Assembly: GCF_003143995.1 (NCBI RefSeq)
Contig: NZ_QFWG01000011.1
Coordinates: 1-62,783 of the forward strand
Length of the DNA: 62,783 nt
DNA from: Pseudoglutamicibacter cumminsii
GTDB taxonomy: Bacteria; Actinomycetota; Actinomycetes; Actinomycetales; Micrococcaceae
Direction: 5' to 3'
Below, piece after piece: positions 16,095-23,889 of the stretch; position 1 is the first letter of the stretch, and each line of letters opens with the position of its first letter. The notes beneath the pieces were generated by a model, which saw only the letters and a list, made by a program, of their open reading frames with translations, searched no databases and was not told the DNA's origin. The translations under genes and the position numbers were made by a program.

Positions 16095-17150
16095 ATGACC
16101 GGAACTACGCACGGCACCTATGTGCCGCGCCGAGTGAAGCACCGGCCAAGGCACGTAGGGCGCGTCGTCCTAGGTTGTCTGCTCATCATCATGGTTACAG
16201 TCGTGGGGGCCGGGCTTGGCCTCGCGTCAAAGTTCGGCAGAGCGTTTGAGAAAACAACGACTATCGCGAGCGCATTCCCAGAAGAAGAGGATCGCCCGGT
16301 AAAGGATCCCGGCGACACGTCGATCAACATCCTTCTGCTTGGCGCCGACGGTGGGCCGGGGAAGGGTAAACGGGTAGCTATAGACCCGAATGCGACTCAA
16401 ACGGACCGGCGCTCCGATTCGATGATGCTCGTCCATATCCCAGAATCGCGCGACAAGGTTTACGTCATCTCGATGCTCCGCGACACCTGGGTCAACATCC
16501 CCGGTCACGGCGAAGCGAAAATTAACGCTGCGATGGCCTTCGGAGGCGTGCCTCTGCTGGTCCAGACCCTTGAAAGCCAACTGGACACCCGCATCGACCA
16601 CGTTGCGATCATCGATTTCCAGGGCTTCCGTGACCTCACGACGGCCATCGGCGGAGTGACCGTGGACAACGATTTCGACTTCGTTGCGCACGACACCGAC
16701 TACCACTATCCGAAAGGCAAAGTCCACATCGAAGGCGACAGGGCGTTGCGTTTCGTTCGTGAACGCAAGAGCTTCCCAGATGGTGACTACCAGCGGGTAC
16801 GTAACCAGCAGAAGTTCCTGAAAGCCGTGTTCGGCAAGGTCTTGAGCGAGGAAACGCTTTCCAATCCAGCCAAGCTTTTCAAAGTGGTTGACTCGATCGC
16901 TCCATACATTTCGATGGACGAAGAATTCTCAGACCCAGCCCTGCTGACTGGCCTGGGGCTCCAGCTCAAGAATGTGCGCGCCTCAGACATCGTGAGCTTC
17001 ACGTTGCCGAATAAGGGTGGCGGCTGGAGCGCGGATGGCCAGTCGATCGTTTTGCCGGATTACGACGCGATCGCCGCGCTGGGTGAAGCACTACGCAACG
17101 ACACTGTCGGCGAGTTCTATGCGTCCTTGCCGGAGGAGCAGAAGAAGTAA
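16095..17150 (+). CDS. LytR-CpsA-Psr (LCP) family wall-polymer ligase, adjacent to the exporter
   Basis: A 351-residue membrane-anchored LCP protein: a short basic cytoplasmic N-terminus, one membrane helix (about 20-45) and an LCP domain (about 75-245). The domain shows SINILLLGADGG, TDRRSDSMMLVHI, SMLRDTWVNIPGHGEAKINA, IGGVTVDN and RFVRERKSFPDGDYQRVRNQQ. ATG 16095 is chosen because GGAGG stands seven bases upstream; an upstream in-frame start (16029) has no such site. It lies 137 bases before tagG/tagH homologs, so it is the likely enzyme that attaches the polymer made by this locus to peptidoglycan. Confidence 0.9.
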   Translation: MTGTTHGTYVPRRVKHRPRHVGRVVLGCLLIIMVTVVGAGLGLASKFGRAFEKTTTIASAFPEEEDRPVKDPGDTSINILLLGADGGPGKGKRVAIDPNATQTDRRSDSMMLVHIPESRDKVYVISMLRDTWVNIPGHGEAKINAAMAFGGVPLLVQTLESQLDTRIDHVAIIDFQGFRDLTTAIGGVTVDNDFDFVAHDTDYHYPKGKVHIEGDRALRFVRERKSFPDGDYQRVRNQQKFLKAVFGKVLSEETLSNPAKLFKVVDSIAPYISMDEEFSDPALLTGLGLQLKNVRASDIVSFTLPNKGGGWSADGQSIVLPDYDAIAALGEALRNDTVGEFYASLPEEQKK

Positions 17151-17287
17151 GTTCCGCAACAGCGTTCCGCTACCAGATAGGAGGGTGGCGATACGCTGAG
17201 GCACAGACATGAACAGATAGACTCGTTGACACCAAGCCTGCCGTTGAAAGGCACGGCAATATCATCAGAGGAAGCAGTAGCTCGTCT

Positions 17288-18139
17288 ATGGACATCCCAG
17301 CGCTGGCAAAATCCCACGGTTTGAGCCGTGTGGGTGCGCGCCCTGGTTTATTCTCGTATTACCGAGAGACATGGCGCCGCAGGCGATTCGCCATCGTCTT
17401 TGCAAAGTCCAAAATCCGTGCACGCAACTCTCAAAACCGCCTCGGCGTTCTCTGGGAGATCCTGAAACCAACGTTTAACGCGTTGATGTACGGATTCATT
17501 TTCGGTGTTTTGCAGGGTGACCGGCGTCCACCTGGCTTCGCGGCGTTCGTCGTCATCGGCGTGTTCCTCATGGAATTCTTCTCAAAGTCCATGAGCGACG
17601 GTGCCCGCTCCATCACAGGTAACCGGGCTCTCGTGCAGTCTCTCGCGTTCCCGCGCGCGACTCTGCCGTTCTCGATCGTGATCCAACAGATCCTCACACA
17701 GATCCCGATGATCGGCGTCATGTTTATCTATGTCATGGCGCTGGGCTACTGGCCACGGTGGGAGTGGCTACTGATCATCCCACTGTTCGTGATCTACGCG
17801 GTTTTCAACATGGGTGTAGCGTTCTCGTTCGCCCGCTTGACCGTGCACACGCACGACCTGACGCAGCTACTTCCGGTTATCAACCGTTTCTTCTTCTTCA
17901 CATCGGGTGTTCTGTTCTCTGTCGAGAGCATCTTTGAACAATACCCTTCCGTGGTCGCCGTGTACGACTACCATCCGATCTACCAGGTCCTGACGATTGC
18001 TCGTGGCCTAGTCCTGGGTGGAAGCCACACGTATGAACCGATTGCCTGGGTTGTTGTGTCCTGCTGGGCCGTGGGCCTGTTCCTGATTGGCACTATTTTC
18101 TTCTGGCGAGCGGAGGAACTGTATGGCCGAGTCTCCTAA
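17288..18139 (+). CDS. tagG: Polysaccharide/teichoic acid ABC exporter, permease (TagG/Wzm-like)
   Basis: A 283-residue ABC-2 type permease with six predicted membrane segments. A cytoplasmic N-terminal amphipathic region comes first, followed by the conserved RNSQNRLGVLWEILKPTFNA, GVFLMEFFSKSM, SLAFPRATLPFSI and a C-terminal HPIYQVLTIARG region. Wzm/TagG permeases pass undecaprenyl-linked polymers across the membrane. It overlaps the ATPase gene by 17 bases, typical of a wzm/wzt pair. The ribosome site (AGGAAG) is about 14 bases from ATG 17288, so the start is slightly uncertain. Whether the cargo is teichoic acid or another polymer rests on the neighbours. Confidence 0.88.
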   Translation: MDIPALAKSHGLSRVGARPGLFSYYRETWRRRRFAIVFAKSKIRARNSQNRLGVLWEILKPTFNALMYGFIFGVLQGDRRPPGFAAFVVIGVFLMEFFSKSMSDGARSITGNRALVQSLAFPRATLPFSIVIQQILTQIPMIGVMFIYVMALGYWPRWEWLLIIPLFVIYAVFNMGVAFSFARLTVHTHDLTQLLPVINRFFFFTSGVLFSVESIFEQYPSVVAVYDYHPIYQVLTIARGLVLGGSHTYEPIAWVVVSCWAVGLFLIGTIFFWRAEELYGRVS

Positions 18140-18944
18140 TCAAGACAAGCAAGACGTGCCTGAGGTTGTACCGCCAACGCGGGAAGAACAGCTCCGCATC
18201 GACCCTGACCGTCAGCCGGTCGTGATCGTGGACGACCTGCACGTCAAATACAAGGCGTTCTCTTCGGGGCGTTCCGCGGGAGCTACTGCACGGGGCGGTA
18301 TCTTCAAGAAAGGGATGCGCGGAGTACGCGAAGTGCACGCGCTCAAGGGCGTCAGCTTTGTTGCGTACAAGAACGAATCCATAGGCATCATCGGCTCGAA
18401 CGGCTCAGGTAAGTCGACGCTTCTGCGCGCCATCACTGGTCTCACGCCGCCGGCGGCTGGCGCTACGTATGCTGCAACCCGCCCGAACCTCTTGGGCGTC
18501 GGCGCTGCGCTGATTCCAAGCGTTTCCGGCGACGAGAACATCACTCTGGGTTGCTTGGCCCTAGGCTTCTCGATGGACGAGATCGAAGAGCTACGCCCCA
18601 AGATTGTTGAGTTCGCTGGCCTTGAGGACTTCATTGACCTTCCGATGCGCACATACTCGTCAGGTATGCAAGCGCGTTTGAAGTTCTCGATCGCTGCATC
18701 GAAGTTCCACGACATCCTCATCGTCGACGAGGCGCTGTCCGTCGGTGACGCCGCGTTCCGCAAGCGTTCCGAGAAGCGGATCCGTGAAATCCGAGACGAA
18801 GCCGGCACGGTCTTCCTGGTGTCTCACTCGATGAAGTCGATTCAGGACACGTGCAGCAGAACTATTTGGATTGAGAAGGGCGTTTTGATGATGGACGGGG
18901 ACACCCCGGACGTGATCAAGGCGTATCAGAGGTCGCGAGGCTAA
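18123..18944 (+). CDS. tagH: Polysaccharide/teichoic acid ABC exporter, ATPase (TagH/Wzt-like)
   Basis: A 273-residue ATPase with Walker A GSNGSGKST, signature YSSGMQARLKFSIA and Walker B ILIVDEALSVGD, then FRKRSEKRIREI as in TagH/Wzt proteins. The N-terminus has a 60-residue leader before the ABC domain. There is no C-terminal carbohydrate-binding domain of the Wzt-O9a type, so export is probably not coupled to a capping signal in this subunit. ATG 18123 follows GGAGG by six bases and lies inside the permease gene. The stop overlaps the next glycosyltransferase by one base. Confidence 0.9.
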   Translation: MAESPNQDKQDVPEVVPPTREEQLRIDPDRQPVVIVDDLHVKYKAFSSGRSAGATARGGIFKKGMRGVREVHALKGVSFVAYKNESIGIIGSNGSGKSTLLRAITGLTPPAAGATYAATRPNLLGVGAALIPSVSGDENITLGCLALGFSMDEIEELRPKIVEFAGLEDFIDLPMRTYSSGMQARLKFSIAASKFHDILIVDEALSVGDAAFRKRSEKRIREIRDEAGTVFLVSHSMKSIQDTCSRTIWIEKGVLMMDGDTPDVIKAYQRSRG

Positions 18945-20002
18945 TGACGAAAAATGCGTTGCCCGAACTTAAAGCGAATCCAACGGTTGCGTATGTGATT
19001 CCTGTTTTGAACGGGGCTGCCTATATCGCGGAAGCAGTGGCCTCGGTTCTGGCTCAAGACTATGAGGGGACCCAGAAAGTGGCGGTGGCCGTGGGCCCCA
19101 GCCACGACGGAACAGAAGAGATCGTGCAGGGTCTCGCAGCCGAAGATTCCAGGGTTTTGTTCGTTGAGAACCCTGCTGGAAATACTCCGTCTGGCCTGAA
19201 CAGAGCCATTGAAGCGGTCGATGCGGATGTCATCATTCGCGTGGATGGCCACTCGGTTCTGAGCAAGGGATATACGCGCATCGCGATTGAGACGTTGCGG
19301 CAGACCGGAGCGGCGGACGTCGGCGGAATCATGGATGCTCAGGGCACGAATCCGATTCAGCGCGCGGTCGCCGCGGCGTACAAGTCTCCATTTGGTTTGG
19401 GCAACGCGCCGTACCATACGGGAGCGCAAGCTGGGCCAGCGGATTCGGCGTACCTGGGTGTCTTCCGGCGCGAGATCTTCGACATCGTGGGCCTGTATGA
19501 CGAGTCGATGATTCGGGCTCAGGACTGGGAACTGTGCAAACGAATCCGTGAGGCCGGGTATACGGTGTGGTTCGATCCTCAGCTGCGTGTTCGTTACTAT
19601 CCGCGAGATAACTTCGGGGCCCTAGCCCGGCAAACGTTCGCGTCGGGAGTGTGGCGTGGCGAACTCGGCCGGCGAGGTCCAGGCGGCGCCCGCATCAAGC
19701 ACTATGCGCCTCCTGCCGGGTTGATAGCGTTCGGCGCGGGCGTGCTCGGCTTGCTGATCCGTCCGTTCACATCGAAAGGGTCCAAAGCCCGCAAAGCCAC
19801 TACAGTAGCGGCTATCGCTCCGATTGGTTACGGCATCGGGATCCTCGGTGCCGCATGGCACGCAGGGCGTGAGCTTACATTGAAGGAAAAGGGTTTGCTC
19901 GCGCGGGTTTTGCCAACCATGCACGGAACGTGGGCAGCAGGTTTTATTCGCGGTCGCATCCTGGGAGCAGGCGACGTCAAGGACACATCGAGAGTTAAAT
20001 GA
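18944..20002 (+). CDS. Glycosyltransferase family 2 with membrane C-terminus
   Basis: A 352-residue GT-A enzyme. The N-terminal domain shows VAYVIPVLNGAAYIAEAVAS and a nucleotide-sugar site RVDGHS (Asp101-Gly-His103, in place of the common DxD). Later come GLYDESMIRAQDWELCKRI and the segment GYTVWFDPQLRVRYYPR. Two C-terminal hydrophobic stretches (PPAGLIAFGAGVLGLLIRPF and TTVAAIAPIGYGIGILGAAW) should anchor it in the membrane. The order resembles ExoA-type transferases of exopolysaccharide loci. It is translationally coupled to tagH upstream and overlaps the phosphatidyltransferase gene by four bases. The sugar is unknown. Confidence 0.85.
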   Translation: MTKNALPELKANPTVAYVIPVLNGAAYIAEAVASVLAQDYEGTQKVAVAVGPSHDGTEEIVQGLAAEDSRVLFVENPAGNTPSGLNRAIEAVDADVIIRVDGHSVLSKGYTRIAIETLRQTGAADVGGIMDAQGTNPIQRAVAAAYKSPFGLGNAPYHTGAQAGPADSAYLGVFRREIFDIVGLYDESMIRAQDWELCKRIREAGYTVWFDPQLRVRYYPRDNFGALARQTFASGVWRGELGRRGPGGARIKHYAPPAGLIAFGAGVLGLLIRPFTSKGSKARKATTVAAIAPIGYGIGILGAAWHAGRELTLKEKGLLARVLPTMHGTWAAGFIRGRILGAGDVKDTSRVK

Positions 20003-20985
20003 GTCAAAACTTTCCATCGAATCTTCAGGTTTCTGCCGACGGTACAGTTCCTGTTGGCCCGGATGGTTTGATTCGGCCTCATAATCCGACGCTAAGCCAG
20101 TTGCGCGCGGTCTGCCAGCCGCCGCACGTGCGCGCACGCAAGAACGCTGAACACTGGACGGCGGAGCTCTATCTTCGCCACATTTCGATCTACTTCACGC
20201 GTCTGCTCATCAAGACACCGATCACTGCGAACCAGGTCACCACGATCATGATGATCACCGGCTGGTTCATGGGTGCTGCGATGCTGATCCCGGGGATCTG
20301 GGGTCCGTTGATTGCGGTGGTGTTGTCGCAGGTTCAGCTCTATCTCGATTGCTGTGACGGAGAGATCGCGCGGTGGCGTGGGGTCCGCGGTCCGAAGGGC
20401 ATTTTCATCGATATGGTCGCACACCACTCGACCGAGGCGGCTGTTGCTGTCGGTGTTGGCGTGCGTGTTGCGATGGGCATCTCGCCGGACGCCTTCACAG
20501 CTGCTGGGTGGGCGGCCGCATGGGCGGGCTCAACATTGGGCGTGCTGTTGTTGATGAACCGTTCGCAGTCGATCATGATGCACGCTTCGCGGGCGTTCGC
20601 CGGAGTTGAGAAGCTCCCGGACACGCGGGAAGCTCGTGCGATGCCTCCGGCTTCGCTCATTGGACGTTTGCGCCGCTTGGCTCGTTTCGTTCCGTTCCAT
20701 CGCATGCTGCACGCGGTCGAGTTGAGCCTGATTTTCCTAGCTGCATCGATTGTCTCGGCGTTGATCGGCAAGCCAGTCATCGCTGAGGCGTGGGTCATGT
20801 GGATCCTGCTGGTTGCGACGCTGGGTGTGAACATCGGGCATTTCTGTGCCCAGGTCTTTTCTGCTCGCTTGGCGCCTCTTTCAACTGGATGGGAATACAA
20901 GCGTCCTGAGGATGTCGATGTTCAGCCGGCAGAGTTGCTGGGTAGCCAGGCCGAGATCTCAGGTGAGCGGCACGGTGAGCGCTGA
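19999..20985 (+). CDS. CDP-alcohol phosphatidyltransferase family protein with variant motif
   Basis: A 328-residue membrane protein with several hydrophobic helices. It carries the family motif D-x2-D-G-x2-A-R-x8-G-x3-D-x3-D: DCCDGEIARW (Asp117, Asp120, Gly121, Ala124, Arg125), Gly134 and Asp138. The last Asp, thought to be the catalytic base, is His142 (IDMVAHH). These enzymes move a phospho-alcohol from a CDP-alcohol to a second alcohol. In this cluster it could add a phospho-alcohol to a lipid-linked intermediate, but this is inference. An N-terminal region of about 50 residues precedes the helices. It is coupled on both sides (four-base and one-base overlaps). Confidence 0.82.
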   Translation: MSQNFPSNLQVSADGTVPVGPDGLIRPHNPTLSQLRAVCQPPHVRARKNAEHWTAELYLRHISIYFTRLLIKTPITANQVTTIMMITGWFMGAAMLIPGIWGPLIAVVLSQVQLYLDCCDGEIARWRGVRGPKGIFIDMVAHHSTEAAVAVGVGVRVAMGISPDAFTAAGWAAAWAGSTLGVLLLMNRSQSIMMHASRAFAGVEKLPDTREARAMPPASLIGRLRRLARFVPFHRMLHAVELSLIFLAASIVSALIGKPVIAEAWVMWILLVATLGVNIGHFCAQVFSARLAPLSTGWEYKRPEDVDVQPAELLGSQAEISGERHGER

Positions 20986-21938
20986 TGTTCTCTTCTCTCA
21001 AACGTCGAGTCTCGAACCGCCGGTCGCGTAGCCGGCGCCAACCGCATCTGCAGGTTGAAGGCACGCCTACGGTGGGTGTCGTTGTCCTTACGATGGGGCA
21101 GAGGCCTGCAGAGCTCGACCGTGCCTTGCGCTCGCTGTTGCGTCAGAAGGACGTCAACATCAACATCGCCGTGGTGGGCAACGGGTGGGAACCTGTGGGT
21201 TTGCCGCCCGGGGTTAAGGGCGTCAAGCTCGAGGAGAACCTGGGTATCCCTGCGGGACGTAACGCGGGTGTTGAACACGTGCATGGGGAGTACCTCATGT
21301 TCTTGGACGACGATTCATGGTTGCTTGATAAGGATTTTGTGGCTGAAGCGGTTGAGCGTTTCCGTCGCTATCCGTCGATGGGCTTGTTGCAGCCGCAGAT
21401 TGTGGACCCTGCCAAACCGGATCAATCGCCGCGCCGGTGGACGCCGCGTATCTGGAAGCGGACCCCGGACGTTTCAAGCAACGTTTTTCATGTGGGCGAA
21501 ACGTGCTTGGTTATGCCTCGTCATTTATTCGATGAAACAGGTGGCTGGGCTGGCGGCTTTTGGTATGCGCACGAAGGCATTGAGCTCGCGTGGCGCATTT
21601 GGGATACGGGGCATCGTGTCTGGTATGCGGGTGATATGCGTGTGGGGCACCCAGTTGTTGACGCCCGTAGGCACAAAGAGTTCTACCGTTTGAATGCCCG
21701 GAACCGCGTGTGGCTCGCTCGACGTAATTTGCGGCCACCTTTCCGGTGGATCTATCCGATGGTTTGGGCTCTTGGGCAGACGTTGCGGATGCGTAAAGAT
21801 CCGCGTGGTTTGCAACGGTATTGGGAGGGGTACCAATCCGGTTGGGAAGGGTCTCCGTGGTATCACCATCCGCGGCCGCCGTTGAAATGGTCTACACATC
21901 TGCGGATGGCGCTGTATGGGCGCCCACCGTTTGTGTAA
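20985..21938 (+). CDS. Glycosyltransferase family 2 (rhamnosyltransferase-like)
   Basis: A 317-residue GT-A enzyme with a very basic N-terminus (SSLKRRVSNRRSRSRRQ). It shows VGVVVLTMGQRPAELDRAL, ENLGIPAGRNAGVEH, the DxD-type metal site FLDDDSW (Asp108-110) and the acceptor-side stretch YAHEGIELAWRIWDTG. This layout is common in rhamnosyl- and galactofuranosyl-type family 2 enzymes of wall polymers. No membrane helix is obvious; it probably binds the membrane through the basic N-terminus. It is the last gene of the tightly coupled tagG-tagH-GT-phosphatidyltransferase-GT block. Confidence 0.85.
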   Translation: MFSSLKRRVSNRRSRSRRQPHLQVEGTPTVGVVVLTMGQRPAELDRALRSLLRQKDVNINIAVVGNGWEPVGLPPGVKGVKLEENLGIPAGRNAGVEHVHGEYLMFLDDDSWLLDKDFVAEAVERFRRYPSMGLLQPQIVDPAKPDQSPRRWTPRIWKRTPDVSSNVFHVGETCLVMPRHLFDETGGWAGGFWYAHEGIELAWRIWDTGHRVWYAGDMRVGHPVVDARRHKEFYRLNARNRVWLARRNLRPPFRWIYPMVWALGQTLRMRKDPRGLQRYWEGYQSGWEGSPWYHHPRPPLKWSTHLRMALYGRPPFV

Positions 21939-22052
21939 ATGGATCTTGTTGAGCTTGTGAGATGATAGACGGAGTTAACCTTGCGTCCATCTTTTGTTTG
22001 GGCGCTTTCGTTTTGTAGTTTTCGAGCCTTTCAGTAATCAACCGGAGGACCT

Positions 22053-22514
22053 GTGGCACGCACCATCATCACCTATGGAACCTTCGACCTTTTCCACGTC
22101 GGTCACCTGAACATCTTGCGTCGTCTCAAAGAGCAATGCGACCGCCTCATCGTGGGTGTTTCGACCGATGAGTTCAACGAAATGAAGGGCAAGAAGCCTA
22201 TTGTCCCGTTCGAGCAGCGGATCGAGATTGTCCGTGCTATCCGCTACGTGGATGAGGCGATCCCAGAAGCTAACTGGGAGCAGAAGCGCAACGACATTAA
22301 GGAACACAATGTCGATGCCTTCGCAATCGGTGAGGACTGGAAGGGTAAGTTCGATGAGCTCGAGGACATCGTAGAGGTCATCTACCTGCCGCGAACCGAC
22401 GGTATCTCCACCACAGAACTCAAGCGCATCTTGTCCGGTTTTGATAAGCGTAAGGTCACCGAGCTTAAGGATTCTCTCGATACGCTCTCGCGAATCGTTG
22501 AGGAGCTCGGCTAA
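22053..22514 (+). CDS. tagD: Glycerol-3-phosphate cytidylyltransferase
   Basis: TagD makes CDP-glycerol from CTP and glycerol-3-phosphate, the donor for glycerol-phosphate teichoic acids. The 153-residue product has the signatures YGTFDLFHVGHLNIL (HxGH: His15, His18), LIVGVSTDEFN, YVDEAIPE and the RTxGIST motif as RTDGISTTEL. GTG 22053 follows GGAGG. It overlaps the next gene by one base. This is the strongest sequence evidence that the locus makes a glycerol-phosphate polymer; gpsA in this window supplies the substrate. Confidence 0.93.
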   Translation: MARTIITYGTFDLFHVGHLNILRRLKEQCDRLIVGVSTDEFNEMKGKKPIVPFEQRIEIVRAIRYVDEAIPEANWEQKRNDIKEHNVDAFAIGEDWKGKFDELEDIVEVIYLPRTDGISTTELKRILSGFDKRKVTELKDSLDTLSRIVEELG

Positions 22515-23824
22515 TGCCGCGTGGCGTTTCGCCTCTTGACGCGATGCGGAAAATGCGCCGCGCTGTTACGAGAAGTGTGACTTTGGGCAACGCTGGTGTG
22601 CGTGCCCTCAACGACCAAGTGGCTAAACGCGTTGCCGCGCGGGGCTTCGCAACTGACAACGAAGCCGAGTATTCGGTTGCGCTCGTTCACGCAGGTGGAC
22701 CGCTGACTACGTATCAGATGCGTCAGTGGGTGCGCCCCCTCAATGACCTCGATGAGTACTTGCGTGAGCGCGGACTACCAGGTGCCGCTATCGTCGTCCG
22801 GGATCCGAGGGTCATGCGTGAATGCAGTGACATCGCGAAGGTGCCGGTTGTGTTGGCGTGGGGGATGGCCGAGGTCATCGAGGCCCTCGGCCGGCCGAGC
22901 GTTCGTGTCGCTCTGTATGCGAACAACAACACGTTGAACTTCCAGGCGATGGCGGCGCAGCTCCCAGCGCACGTGCACGTGGGCCACGGCGAGTCTGATA
23001 AGGCGTCGATGGTCTCGAATCAGTTGCGTGCTTACGATGCCGCGTTGATCGCGGGTCAGGGAGCGCGTGATCGCCTGAATGCCCGGCTTGTGGGGCTGGA
23101 GCGGGTTGCGCTGTACGAGGTCGGACGGCCGCAGATGGACTTCCCGGACCCGCCTCCGGAGCATGTTCCGGCGACATCGAAGCGCACTGTTTTCTATGCA
23201 CCCACGTGGGAAGGGGACAGGCCGGAGATGTCTTACTCTTCGGTCGCCTCGTGCGGAGCTCCGGTTGTCACTGATCTTGTCGCGGCCGGCTACCGGGTTA
23301 TTTATCGCCCCCACCCGCAGACGGGGCGGAACTCTGCGCTCCATGCGGCTGCTGATCGGAAGATCCGCAGGATCCTGCAACAGGCTGGCTCGGAACACCT
23401 TGTCGATGACCGTCCAGGCCTGGGCTGGCAGTGGGGAGTGTCCGACGCCGCGGTGCTCGATGTGTCCGCGATGGCGTTTGATGCGTTGGCGGCCGACCTG
23501 CCGACCGTGGTGATTGCTCCTGAACACGAGAAGGCCGAGCGGGTTAGTGGCGGAATCCTCGAGTCGCTCGTGGTCATGGATCCTGCCGCGACTGGAACTG
23601 ACGGTGCAGCGGTAGCTGAAGGGGCCGGCATCCGTGATCTTCTGAAGCTTGCAGAACGTGAGGATGCGGTTGCAGAACGGCGCAGGTGCGCGTCGTATTA
23701 CTTTGGCGATGTCAGCCCGGGTGCTCAGCGTGGCCGATTTATCGATGCGTGTTGGGACATTCTCGTTGAGCGCGATCGAGCGTTGGCAGACACCCTTGGA
23801 ATAGCGTCAATTCTTCCCGAGTAA
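22514..23824 (+). CDS. TagB/TagF-like (CDP-glycerol glycerophosphotransferase-like) protein
   Basis: A 436-residue GT-B-like protein. Recognisable pieces are HVHVGHGESDKASM, VFYAPTWEGDRPEMSYSSV, YRPHPQTGRN and SDAAVLDVSAMAFDALAADL, which occupy the places of the HG, APTWR, HP and ITDYSS motifs of CDP-glycerol glycerophosphotransferases. The usual TDYSS is changed to LDVSA. It could be the priming enzyme that adds the first glycerol phosphate, or a related transferase with another donor. It is coupled to tagD by one base. The N-terminus is basic and may touch the membrane. Family confidence is moderate, exact role low. Confidence 0.7.
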   Translation: MPRGVSPLDAMRKMRRAVTRSVTLGNAGVRALNDQVAKRVAARGFATDNEAEYSVALVHAGGPLTTYQMRQWVRPLNDLDEYLRERGLPGAAIVVRDPRVMRECSDIAKVPVVLAWGMAEVIEALGRPSVRVALYANNNTLNFQAMAAQLPAHVHVGHGESDKASMVSNQLRAYDAALIAGQGARDRLNARLVGLERVALYEVGRPQMDFPDPPPEHVPATSKRTVFYAPTWEGDRPEMSYSSVASCGAPVVTDLVAAGYRVIYRPHPQTGRNSALHAAADRKIRRILQQAGSEHLVDDRPGLGWQWGVSDAAVLDVSAMAFDALAADLPTVVIAPEHEKAERVSGGILESLVVMDPAATGTDGAAVAEGAGIRDLLKLAEREDAVAERRRCASYYFGDVSPGAQRGRFIDACWDILVERDRALADTLGIASILPE

Positions 23825-23889
23825 GGGATGCGAAACCAGCGTAGCCAGATTCAAGATAAACGTTAGACGGTTCAGAGGAAGGAAGCGCG

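Noticed and set aside
17226-17231. TTGACA upstream of tagG as a promoter
   Set aside because: The -35 box is perfect but no acceptable -10 box lies 15-19 bases downstream.
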